A DNA stretch of 22,721 nucleotides from an uncultured Atopobiaceae bacterium (GTDB lineage Bacteria; Actinomycetota; Coriobacteriia; Coriobacteriales; Atopobiaceae), in NCBI GenBank assembly GCA_934792625.1, contig CAKVON010000015.1:1-22721 (forward strand), written 5' to 3'. Below the pieces are notes generated by a model. That model ran no database searches and was not told the origin of the DNA. It worked only from the letters and a program-made list of their open reading frames with translations. Positions 1 through 6,502 of this stretch are shown piece by piece (within the stretch, counting starts at the first letter, position 1; the number at the start of each line of letters is the position of its first letter). A program made the translations under genes and the position numbers.

Positions 1-1827
1 GTTCTCGACGACGAACTGGGCGTTGCCGATGAAGCCGTACTCGAGGGCGTGGACGCCGTCGCTGGTGGCGACGGGAAGCTCGACGGTGAACGCGTTGGTG
101 CCGTGCATCATCGCGAACTGCGGGGTGTAGCTGGTGGACATGTCGTCGAACGGGTTGTCCCACGCGACAGAGCCGTCGTCCTGGCGCTTGAGGTAGTCGC
201 GCATCGGGATCTGGGCGGAGTTCAGGGTCTCGTTGTTGGCGACGGAGACGCTGGTGAAGTACTCGCCCTGCTCCATGGCCTTGTCGATGAACAGGTCGTA
301 CTCGTTGTTCGGGTCGTGCGTCGGCGAGCACGGCTCGATCTGGTACTGCTGGTAGTAGCCGTGGACCTCGTGCAGCGAGATGGGGCTCCACTTGGAGATG
401 AGCTTGGCCATCGCCTTGGTCTCGGGCTGGGTCTGGTAGGTGTTGTCGCGGTTCAGGTCGAAGCCGTTGCCGTTGGTGCGGACGTCAACAGAACGCGCGT
501 CGACGTTCTCGGACGGGATGAGGACGAAGAAGACGTGCTTGAGGATCTCCTTCGAGTCGAACGTCTGGGTGGCCTGCTCGTAGTACTGGTCGAACTGCTC
601 GTCCGTGAGGTCGGCGGAGGCGTCGTTCAGGCCGCCCACGCTCCTGCTGCCGCCGAGGTCAACACCGTTGCCGTTACCGCCGTTGCCGCGGATGTAGCCG
701 ACGCCGGTGACCTTGTCCTTGATGAGGTCGGACCAGACGGTGCCGTCGGCGTCCATCTCGGCCTTGAGCTCGGCCTTGCCCTCCTCGGTGAGGCCGGTCA
801 GGCGGGTGTAGTCGAAGGGCTTGGCCTCGGCGACGTCGTTGGCGAACTCCATGACGGCGTCGACGGCGGCAATCTCGTCGGCGTGGACGTTGCTGTAGAA
901 GATGGGGACCTTGTACTCGAGCTCGCCGTTCTTGATCTTCTCCTGGACGGCCGCCGGGTCCTCCATGGCCATCTTCTTGAGGGCCTGGAAGTCCTCGAGG
1001 TCCTTCTCGTCGGCAGCGATGATGAGGGCCTTCATCTCGCGGCCCTCGGCGGAGGTGCCGAAGGTCTCGACCTTGGCGTACAGGCCGTTGGCGTTGGCCT
1101 TCTCGGCAAGCTGCGGCAGCTTGACGTCGATCTCCTCCTGGGTGTTGAACTCGTCGTAGGGCCTGATCTCAACGTCACGAGAGATGGTCTGGCCATCGGC
1201 GTCGCAGATGAGCTGGTAGGTGCCCAGATAGTCGAACATGCGGGAGCGGACCAGGGAGCGCGCACGGTTGTCGAGGCCGTTGACGCCGAAGAGCATCTCG
1301 TTGTCGAAGGTGAGGACGACGTTGGCCTTGCCGTCGTACTCCTCGGCCGTCATCTCGATGTTCTTGAACATGTTGACGGAGGGGGCGTCGAGGCCGCGGC
1401 GCTTGTCCTTCGTGGCAACGGTCTTCCAGTCCTCAAGCGGGCCGCCCAGCGTCTGGTTGGGATAGACCGCGGGGTCGAACAGGCCCTTGTCGCGCGTGAG
1501 CGAGAACTTGACCTTGCCCTCGTCGATCATCTTCTGCAGGGTGTCGACGTCGACGTTCTCGACGGCGAAGGGAATCCTGTAGCTGCGCTTTGCGGTCATC
1601 GAGATCTTGATGTTGGTGCCCTGGGCGACGTCCTTGGCATCAACGACCTGCTCGATCGCAGGGGCGGCCGGGGCAGTCGCAGCCTCGTCGGCGCGAACGG
1701 CCACGGGGGCGACGACGCTCGCGGCGATGACCGCGGCGGCGATAGCCACCATGACGCGACGCTTCGACCAGGCCCTGTGGGCGGCCTTGGCGTCCAGGAT
1801 CCTGAGGGTCCACCTCTTTTGTGCCAT
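1..1827 (-). CDS. Secreted M14-family zinc carboxypeptidase (3' end beyond window)
   Basis: This is probably an exported metallocarboxypeptidase acting on peptides or cell-wall peptides. The 609 codons present start at ATG 1827, with GGAGAG four bases upstream. A basic N-terminus and hydrophobic stretch (about residues 24-45, ending VRADEA) form a signal peptide. M14 residues are visible: zinc ligands in VHADE (H315, E318), the substrate-binding NR pair in FDLNRDN (N459, R460), a third zinc His in SLHEVHG (H486 most likely, H489 nearby), and the catalytic Glu in FTVELP (E583). Two things are unusual for M14: about 270 residues precede the catalytic domain, and E318 to R460 is about twice the spacing in classical carboxypeptidases, with a Gly/Asn-rich insert (about 380-400). 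The frame is still open at base 1, so a C-terminal anchor cannot be judged. Family assignment is firm; substrate is unknown. Confidence 0.88.
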   Translation of the reverse strand, partial: MAQKRWTLRILDAKAAHRAWSKRRVMVAIAAAVIAASVVAPVAVRADEAATAPAAPAIEQVVDAKDVAQGTNIKISMTAKRSYRIPFAVENVDVDTLQKMIDEGKVKFSLTRDKGLFDPAVYPNQTLGGPLEDWKTVATKDKRRGLDAPSVNMFKNIEMTAEEYDGKANVVLTFDNEMLFGVNGLDNRARSLVRSRMFDYLGTYQLICDADGQTISRDVEIRPYDEFNTQEEIDVKLPQLAEKANANGLYAKVETFGTSAEGREMKALIIAADEKDLEDFQALKKMAMEDPAAVQEKIKNGELEYKVPIFYSNVHADEIAAVDAVMEFANDVAEAKPFDYTRLTGLTEEGKAELKAEMDADGTVWSDLIKDKVTGVGYIRGNGGNGNGVDLGGSRSVGGLNDASADLTDEQFDQYYEQATQTFDSKEILKHVFFVLIPSENVDARSVDVRTNGNGFDLNRDNTYQTQPETKAMAKLISKWSPISLHEVHGYYQQYQIEPCSPTHDPNNEYDLFIDKAMEQGEYFTSVSVANNETLNSAQIPMRDYLKRQDDGSVAWDNPFDDMSTSYTPQFAMMHGTNAFTVELPVATSDGVHALEYGFIGNAQFVVEN

Positions 1828-2200
1828 GTGACTCTCCGTTCTCTCATAGTGAGACTTGCGGGTTGGATGTATGCAGAACAATCCACAGCTGAATGATGAC
1901 TTAAGCGGAGAGGATTCGTTTTTTTGCTCGGCAAGCGTCAACTGTTATGTATTGCATTGTTTGAGTGGACCGCAAATTCGAGAGATTTGAATATTGGTAC
2001 GTACGCCTTGGTTTCCCATTCGTTTTTGCTACATAAGTGATGTGATTACTGCATAAGTTGGTTATGTTGAACGTGGTCTGTAATTTATATTTCAATACGA
2101 TTTCGGTCACATAATTTGAATTCAACCTGAATCATTCAAATCGCGAACGGTATGAATGGGATGCGTTCACCTGCATTCCCATTATTTCCTATTCAACCAA
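1828..2200 (-). promoter_or_regulatory. AT-rich upstream region of the M14 peptidase gene
   Basis: This gap between metY and the M14 gene holds no convincing coding sequence and is much richer in A/T than its flanks, mainly from 1900 to 2200. Seen directly: CATAAGT occurs at 2032-2038 and 2052-2058, exactly 20 bp apart and in the same orientation (on the minus strand ACTTATGCAGT and ACTTATGTAGC), the layout of a two-site operator. An inverted repeat ATTTGAAT / ATTCAAAT has arms at 2114-2121 and 2134-2141. I could not pick a clear -35/-10 pair. Control of the peptidase by this region is inference. Confidence 0.4.
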
Positions 2201-2230
2201 GGGGACGCCCGAACCATATCGGGCGTCCCC
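2201..2230 (-). terminator. Terminator after metY
   Basis: A perfect 12-bp stem (GGGGACGCCCGA / TCGGGCGTCCCC) with a 6-base loop lies about 50 bases past the metY stop. On the minus strand it is followed by TTGGTTG, a weak T tract, so it is a likely but imperfect rho-independent terminator. Confidence 0.7.
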
Positions 2231-2279
2231 CTTACGGAAACACACAAGTCCTGGTGGCACATGGGCCACTGACGAACGA

Positions 2280-3599
2280 CTACGCCTTGGCAAGCGCCTG
2301 GTCGAGGTCGGCGATGATGTCGTCGACGTTCTCGATACCGACGGACAGGCGAATGAGGTCCTCGGAGAGGTGCGCCGCCTCGAGCTGCTCGGCCGTAAGC
2401 TGGGAGTGCGTGGTGGAGGCAGGGTGGATGATCAGCGACTTGGCGTCACCGACGTTGGCAAGGTGCGTGAACAGCTTGACCTCGTCGACGACCTTCAGGC
2501 CCGCGTCACGGCCACCCTTGACGCCGAAGACCACGACGCCGCCGAAGCCGTTGTGCAGGATGCGCGAGGCGACCTCGTGCGACGGGTCGTTCTCCAGGCC
2601 CGAATAACGGACCCAGCTGACCTTGGGGTGGCTCTCGAGGTACTTGGCCACGGCAAGGGCGTTGTCGCTGTGACGCTGGGCGCGAAGGGACAACGTCTCG
2701 ATGCCGATGCCGATGAGCTGGGCGGCATAGGGCGACAGCGTCGGGCCGAAGTCGCGCAGCTTGTTGGCAAGGACGCGGGTCGAGAAGGGCGCGGCGGGCG
2801 CGGCGTCGGCGAAGACGAGGTCGTGGTAGGAGGGGTCGGGCTCGGTGAGGGTCGGGAACTTGCCCGGGGTCTGCTTCCAGTCGAACTTGCCCGTATCGAC
2901 GACGGCGCCACCCAGCGTGGCACCATGGCCGCCAATCCACTTGGTCAGCGACTCGATGACGACGGCCGCGCCATCGTCGGCGGGACGGTACAGGTACGGG
3001 GTCGCGAAGGTGTTGTCGACGAAGACGGGGACGGGCTCCTTGAGCGAGTTGGCGGCCTCGACGAAGGCGGGCACGTCGGCGACGTCGACCAGCGGGTTGC
3101 CAATCGTCTCGACGTACCAGAGCTTGGTGTTCGGCTTGGTGGCGGCGACAAAGCCGTCAACGTCGTTGTTCTCGACGAAGGTGGTCTCGACGCCAAGGTC
3201 GGCCAGGGTGTGCAGGAAGATGTTCCAGGTGCCGCCATACAGCGAGTCGGAGGCGACGATGTGGTCGCCGGCGCCCACCAGGTTGGTAAGGGCCAGAATC
3301 TCGGCGGCGTGGCCGGAGGCGACGGCCACCGCACCAGTACCACCCTCGATGGCGGCCACACGAGCGGCAACGGAATCGGTGGTGGTGTTGGTCAGGCGGG
3401 CGTAGACGTTGCCCGGCTTCTCGAGCGCAAACTTGGCGGCGGCGTCGGGCGCCGAATCAAACTGGAAGGCGGCAGACGCGTAGATGGGAAGCGCTGCGGA
3501 GCCGGTCGTGGGGTCGGGCTCCAGGCCAGCATGGATCTGCAGGGTGTCGAAGTGCTTGGCGGGATCCTTGGCGAAGTCGGGGTTCAGCTTGAAAGTCAT
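2280..3599 (-). CDS. metY: O-acetylhomoserine aminocarboxypropyltransferase (O-acetylhomoserine sulfhydrylase)
   Basis: This PLP enzyme makes homocysteine from O-acetylhomoserine and sulfide in direct-sulfurylation methionine synthesis; it is cytoplasmic. The 439-residue length is typical. The Cys/Met-metabolism PLP fold is clear throughout: [10 protein letters not shown] near the start, YGGTWNIF (about 121-128), [10 protein letters not shown] with the PLP-binding Asp (D195), and the PLP lysine in [10 protein letters not shown] (K220). GGWGATL-like sequence follows, as usual in MetY. The start at 3599 is set by AGGAGG six bases upstream. It is a single-gene unit: a terminator follows, and the terminator of rubrerythrin precedes it. 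The upstream region has candidate operator repeats (separate entry). A cystathionine gamma-synthase role is less likely, given the length and the strong MetY pattern. Confidence 0.93.
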   Translation of the reverse strand: MTFKLNPDFAKDPAKHFDTLQIHAGLEPDPTTGSAALPIYASAAFQFDSAPDAAAKFALEKPGNVYARLTNTTTDSVAARVAAIEGGTGAVAVASGHAAEILALTNLVGAGDHIVASDSLYGGTWNIFLHTLADLGVETTFVENNDVDGFVAATKPNTKLWYVETIGNPLVDVADVPAFVEAANSLKEPVPVFVDNTFATPYLYRPADDGAAVVIESLTKWIGGHGATLGGAVVDTGKFDWKQTPGKFPTLTEPDPSYHDLVFADAAPAAPFSTRVLANKLRDFGPTLSPYAAQLIGIGIETLSLRAQRHSDNALAVAKYLESHPKVSWVRYSGLENDPSHEVASRILHNGFGGVVVFGVKGGRDAGLKVVDEVKLFTHLANVGDAKSLIIHPASTTHSQLTAEQLEAAHLSEDLIRLSVGIENVDDIIADLDQALAKA

Positions 3600-3820
3600 T
3601 TTGTCCTCCTGTTGCGGGGTTATCTGTCAGTTGATGCACCGCATGGTAAACCAGGCCCCGAACCCTGCAGGCGACAATGGCGAACTCTTTTGTCAGAGAC
3701 AACGTTTTCGCAGGTATATATGGTTTTTAACAATCATATACAGCGTTATCTATCACAGCGATAACACTACCGCTGCCGCCACTTTCGGCAGCCTTCGCCG
3801 CCGGCGCCGCCAACAGCAAA
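3600..3820 (-). promoter_or_regulatory. metY leader/promoter region with repeated operator-like elements
   Basis: The region is AT-rich from about 3690 to 3770. Seen directly: a perfect palindrome TTGTC-AGA-GACAA (3690-3702); near-identical direct repeats on the minus strand, TGACAGATAAC (3619-3629) and TGATAGATAAC (3745-3755); and an inverted GTTATC/GATAAC pair around 3745-3765. I recognise no SAM riboswitch or T-box and no clear -35/-10 pair. Metabolite-responsive repression of metY here is inference. Confidence 0.4.
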
Positions 3821-3851
3821 ACGACCCGCCCGCGCAGGCGGGACGGGTCGT
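3821..3851 (-). terminator. Terminator after rubrerythrin
   Basis: A strong GC stem (outer arms ACGACCCG / CGGGTCGT, inner CCCGC / GCGGG, one bulged base, GCAG loop) is followed on the minus strand by TTTTGCTGTT. It lies about 60 bases after the rubrerythrin stop and separates that gene from metY. Confidence 0.85.
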
Positions 3852-3910
3852 CCGAGTCGTATGACACACTTTGTTGGACGCAGGGCGGCGCGCACCCCGT
3901 CGCAAGCCAA

Positions 3911-4456
3911 CTAGTAGTTGACGGCCTGCTCCTCGAAGTAGGACTGCGGGTGGTTGCAGACCGGGCACATCTTCGGGGCGGTCGGGCCGACGTGCAGGTG
4001 GCCGCAGTTCAGGCACTTCCAGACCTTGACGCCCTCGCGAGAGAAGACCTCGCCCTTCTCGACAGAGGCAAGAAGCTTCTTGTAGCGCTCCTCGTGGGCC
4101 TTCTCGATGTCGCCGACCATCTTGAACTTGGCAGCGATCTCGGTGAAGCCCTCCTCCTTGGCGACGGCGGCGAAGGTCGGGTACATGTCGGTCCACTCGC
4201 CGTTCTCGCCGGCGGCGGCGTCGGCCAGGTTGGCGGCGGTGTCGGGGACGTCGCCCTCGTGGAGGTACTTGAACCAGAGCTTGGCGTGCTCGCGCTCGTT
4301 GCCCGAGGTCTCGGAGAAGATGTCGGAGATCTGGACGTAGCCCTCCTTCTTGGCCTTGCTGGCGTAGTAGGCGTACTTGTTGGTTGCCTGGGACTCGCCG
4401 GCGAAGGCGGCCTCGAGGTTCTTCTTGGTCTGGGAGCTCTCGAAATCGACGGCCAT
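3911..4456 (-). CDS. rbr: Rubrerythrin
   Basis: This cytoplasmic diiron protein reduces hydrogen peroxide in anaerobes. It has 181 residues, slightly short of classical rubrerythrins (about 190). Residues 1-140 form the ferritin-like diiron domain with ligand candidates E21, E54-x-x-H57, E87 and E122. Residues 146-180 are a rubredoxin-like iron site with two CxxC pairs (C148/C151, C164/C167). The ATG at 4456 is chosen because GAGGAGG sits just upstream and the conserved family sequence begins there; in-frame codons reaching 4570 encode nothing typical. It lies downstream of the Rrf2 regulator and glycosylase on the same strand with a 156-bp gap. A box identical to one in the rrf2 promoter (4539-4550) suggests shared control. 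It ends at a strong terminator. Confidence 0.95.
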   Translation of the reverse strand: MAVDFESSQTKKNLEAAFAGESQATNKYAYYASKAKKEGYVQISDIFSETSGNEREHAKLWFKYLHEGDVPDTAANLADAAAGENGEWTDMYPTFAAVAKEEGFTEIAAKFKMVGDIEKAHEERYKKLLASVEKGEVFSREGVKVWKCLNCGHLHVGPTAPKMCPVCNHPQSYFEEQAVNY

Positions 4457-4538
4457 GGTTCCTCCTCGTATGTTGGGCGGCCCTCCTCGGCCGCTGCGTC
4501 CATTGTACCCAGCCACCCCGACGGGTTTCGGGCGCTTT

Positions 4539-4550
4539 ATGCTACCGACA
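4539..4550 (+). promoter_or_regulatory. Candidate Rrf2 operator upstream of rubrerythrin
   Basis: ATGCTACCGACA is found here and, on the other strand, upstream of rrf2 at 6137-6148. Just beyond it lies a related ATATCTCCGACAC (4558-4570 area), so CCGACAC occurs twice, about two helical turns apart. The site is about 85 bases upstream of the rubrerythrin start. Binding by the neighbouring Rrf2 protein is inference. Confidence 0.5.
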
Positions 4551-4612
4551 CAGTAACATATCTCCGACACATTGTCTGCCGAGAAGTGCGTTCGGGTAGC
4601 GGCATTTTGCCA

Positions 4613-5578
4613 TCAGGCACGGTAGGCCTCGCCATCGCGCGCGCAGAAGCCCTCGCGCTCGAGCTCCGCCAGAATGCGGTCCAGCTCGTCGCCGTCCACG
4701 GGAGGACGACCCGCGGCGGCCTCGACGGCGTCAAGCTCGCGGGCCAGATCGTCGCGGGTCAACGCCGCACCCAGCCGACGCGCGTCCAACAGCACGCGAA
4801 CGAGCTCGGCACGCTTCTGGCGATGCGAGCCCTCGAAGCGCGACTGCCGCGCGTGCGTGCGGGAGCGGCGCGAGGGATTGGGCAGCGTCTGCTTGAGGAA
4901 GGCACCGTAATCCAGAAGGGCATAGTACCAGGCACGCGGGCCACGGTCGGCCTCGCTGGGCGCGGCACCCTCGGCGGCGCCAGCCATGGCCCCATCCCCC
5001 GCGACGAGCCCGGGGCATGCCTCGCGCACGAGCGGCACCAGCGCCGAATCGGGCACGTCGTGCGCGTCGGGAAACAGCTCGTGCAGGAAGACCGTTCGCA
5101 CGTTGGTCTCCAGGTAGACGCCCGGCAGGTCGAACGCGAACGCGCGGATGCCCGCCGCGGTGGCGGGGCCGATCCCGGGAAGCGCCACGAGGTCGCGCTC
5201 CTCACGCGGAAACACGCCGCCCGCGTCCTCGATCATGCGGGCCGCCCGCGCAAGCGACAGCGCGCGCCTGTTGTAGCCCAGGCCCTGCCACTCCTCCAGC
5301 ACGTCACCCGCGTCCGCGTCGGCGAGCACCGCCGTGTTGGGGAAACGCTCCAGCCAGCGCTGCCAACGACCGTCCACGCGAGACACCTGGGTCTGCTGCA
5401 GCATGACCTCGGACACCCAGATCGCATAGGGGTCGCGGGTGCGACGCCACGGCAGGTCGCGGTACAGCCTGCCGCCCTCGCGCCAGACCGTCTCGCAAAA
5501 GCTGCCGAGAAGCGCGTTCTTCTTGGCAGGGGAATCGTTGGGGGCAAGGCCGGGGTCGGTGGGCTTCTCGGTAGCCAC
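4613..5578 (-). CDS. MutY-like HhH-GPD DNA glycosylase lacking the Fe-S cluster
   Basis: This is probably a base-excision repair glycosylase of the adenine glycosylase (MutY) group. It has 321 residues from GTG 5578, whose codon begins one base after the rrf2 stop, so the two are translationally coupled. Seen: SEVMLQQTQV with the catalytic-type Glu (E57), WQGLGYNRRAL (97-107) where MutY usually has GLGYYxRA, and the helix-hairpin-helix loop LPGIGPATA (133-141). The residue aligning with the catalytic Asp of MutY (D138 in E. coli) is Glu, in YLETNVRTV (E157). The four Fe-S cysteines are absent; the equivalent region is Arg/Ser-rich (RRSRTHARQSRFEGSHRQ). The C-terminal part is about 90 residues, with no clear NUDIX-like 8-oxoG recognition domain. 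Fold is certain, specificity is not; it may excise another base. Confidence 0.82.
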   Translation of the reverse strand: MATEKPTDPGLAPNDSPAKKNALLGSFCETVWREGGRLYRDLPWRRTRDPYAIWVSEVMLQQTQVSRVDGRWQRWLERFPNTAVLADADAGDVLEEWQGLGYNRRALSLARAARMIEDAGGVFPREERDLVALPGIGPATAAGIRAFAFDLPGVYLETNVRTVFLHELFPDAHDVPDSALVPLVREACPGLVAGDGAMAGAAEGAAPSEADRGPRAWYYALLDYGAFLKQTLPNPSRRSRTHARQSRFEGSHRQKRAELVRVLLDARRLGAALTRDDLARELDAVEAAAGRPPVDGDELDRILAELEREGFCARDGEAYRA

Positions 5579-5579
5579 G

Positions 5580-6074
5580 CTACGCCTCGAGGCTCTCGGC
5601 GATCGCGCCGCGCAGGCCGTCGAACGCGTCCGGTTGGGCATATCGGGCCGGAAGCGAGGGCGCGCGGCTGCCGGTGACGACGTCGAGCAGCGTGACGGAG
5701 GCGAGGTAGTCGCGCAGAAGGCGCGTGGCGCCGCACCAGACGGGGTTGTAGGGGCAGTCGCCCATGCGCGGGCAGGGGGCGTCGCCCTCGCCCGCCGTGT
5801 CGCAGCCCGAGAAGCACACGGACCCTTGGACGGCCTCCACCACGCGCAGGAGCGAGGTTGCCGCGGGGTCGACGGCGAGGCGCATGCCGCCGTGCGAGCC
5901 ACGCAGGCTCTCGATGATGCCCGCGCGCACGAGGTCATGCTGGATCGAGCGCGCGAACGAGTACGGCACGTCGTTTCGCTGCGCCGCGGACCTGACGGAC
6001 ATGACGCCGCTCTCGGAGCGGATCAGCTCGGCGACCATGCGCAGGGCGTAGTCGGTCTTCCTGGTTATCTCCAT
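5580..6074 (-). CDS. Rrf2-family transcriptional regulator with a cysteine cluster
   Basis: This is a winged-helix DNA-binding regulator of 164 residues, the usual Rrf2 length. The N-terminus MEITRKTDYALRM and LRGSHGGMRLA (about 57-67) are the typical helix and wing. The family includes IscR and NsrR (Fe-S sensing) and CymR (cysteine metabolism). Five cysteines, C87, C91, C101, C107 and C114, lie where IscR/NsrR hold their three cluster ligands; C101-x5-C107 keeps the canonical spacing. An Fe-S or redox sensing role is therefore likely but inferred. The gene abuts the glycosylase gene and precedes rubrerythrin. Its promoter (TTGCGG-18-TAAAAT) overlaps the box ATGCTACCGACA that also occurs before rubrerythrin, consistent with autorepression. 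The RBS is modest (GAGG about nine bases before ATG 6074). Confidence 0.9.
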   Translation of the reverse strand: MEITRKTDYALRMVAELIRSESGVMSVRSAAQRNDVPYSFARSIQHDLVRAGIIESLRGSHGGMRLAVDPAATSLLRVVEAVQGSVCFSGCDTAGEGDAPCPRMGDCPYNPVWCGATRLLRDYLASVTLLDVVTGSRAPSLPARYAQPDAFDGLRGAIAESLEA

Positions 6075-6136
6075 GCGGGGCCTCGTCTCGACTGGCTGCG
6101 GCGCGGGCGCGGTGACGCCTCGCGCATATTGCTTGC

Positions 6137-6176
6137 TGTCGGTAGCATTTTATCCCGCTCGGATATGTTGCCGCAA
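6137..6176 (-). promoter_or_regulatory. rrf2 promoter overlapping candidate operator
   Basis: On the minus strand: -35 TTGCGG (6171-6176), 18-bp spacer, -10 TAAAAT (6147-6152). The 12-base box ATGCTACCGACA (6137-6148) overlaps the -10 by two bases and extends toward the start site, a repressor-like position. The -10 is good, the -35 weak. Confidence 0.5.
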
Positions 6177-6202
6177 CCGTGGCATTGTGCCGCGGCAACG
6201 AA

Positions 6203-6230
6203 AAGGGGTCCTGGCGAACCAGGACCCCTT
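6203..6230 (-). terminator. Terminator after tRNA-Asp
   Basis: A perfect 12-bp stem AAGGGGTCCTGG / CCAGGACCCCTT with a 4-base loop is followed by TTTTCGTT on the minus strand, 11 bases after the tRNA 3' end. Confidence 0.9.
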
Positions 6231-6241
6231 GGCGCTTTGAA

Positions 6242-6318
6242 TGGCGGGATGTAAGGGACTTGAACCCTCGACCTCCGACGTGACAGGCCGGCGCTCTAAC
6301 CAGCTGAGCTAACACCCC
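6242..6318 (-). tRNA. tRNA-Asp (anticodon GTC)
   Basis: The minus strand folds as a full cloverleaf: acceptor GGGGTGT / ACATCCC with one G-U pair, D arm GCTC..GAGC, anticodon stem CCGGC / GTCGG, loop CTGTCAC with anticodon GTC (6282-6284), T arm GAGGG-TTCAAGT-CCCTT. The discriminator base is G, as expected for Asp, and the CCA end is encoded (6242-6244). It has its own promoter upstream and terminator downstream. Confidence 0.97.
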
Positions 6319-6337
6319 GTGCTCAAGTGCGAGGATT

Positions 6338-6367
6338 ATTATACGCAGACGTACTTCTCGGTGTCTA
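6338..6367 (-). promoter_or_regulatory. Promoter of tRNA-Asp
   Basis: On the minus strand: -35 TAGACA (6362-6367), 18-bp spacer, perfect -10 TATAAT (6338-6343), 19 bases before the mature tRNA 5' end. The spacer contains CCGAGAAGTAC, a copy of the motif recurring between genes in this window. Confidence 0.75.
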
Positions 6368-6434
6368 GAAGAAATTTCAACTTGTGAACAACTTATGAAC
6401 TCGCAGGTCAGACATGCCATTTAGCGAGAAGAAA

Positions 6435-6467
6435 GGCGTGGCGGCACCTTGGTCGGGCCGCCACGCC
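6435..6467 (-). terminator. Terminator of the 6503-7468 membrane-protein gene
   Basis: A perfect 11-bp stem GGCGTGGCGGC / GCCGCCACGCC with an 11-base loop is followed by TTTCTTCTCGC on the minus strand. It lies 36 bases after the stop codon; the CGAGAAG motif sits in its tail. Confidence 0.85.
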
Positions 6468-6502
6468 GCAATTGGCAGGGCCATCAGACAGATCTGAGGG
6501 GG

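Noticed and set aside
49..1896. 615-codon plus-strand open frame opposite the M14 gene
   Set aside because: The minus frame has a signal peptide, RBS and catalytic motifs. The plus frame is Val/Leu/Gly/Asp-rich, the usual shadow of a GC-rich gene.
1901..2125. 74-codon minus frame in the AT-rich region before the M14 gene
   Set aside because: No RBS, no recognisable features, and it covers the presumed promoter region.
3600..3780. SAM riboswitch or T-box before metY
   Set aside because: I looked for conserved SAM riboswitch cores and a T-box sequence and found none; only repeats and palindromes.
4457..4570. 38-codon N-terminal extension of rubrerythrin
   Set aside because: GAGGAGG directly precedes the ATG at 4456, where the conserved domain starts; the upstream DNA holds the shared box.
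2370..5677. Long plus-strand open frames opposite metY, rubrerythrin and the glycosylase
   Set aside because: Low-complexity translations without RBS or motifs; the minus-strand products are recognised families.
5579..5938. Glycosylase frame extended upstream through the rrf2 gene
   Set aside because: The extension lies inside rrf2 in another frame and is Arg/Ala-rich shadow sequence; GTG 5578 follows the rrf2 stop directly.
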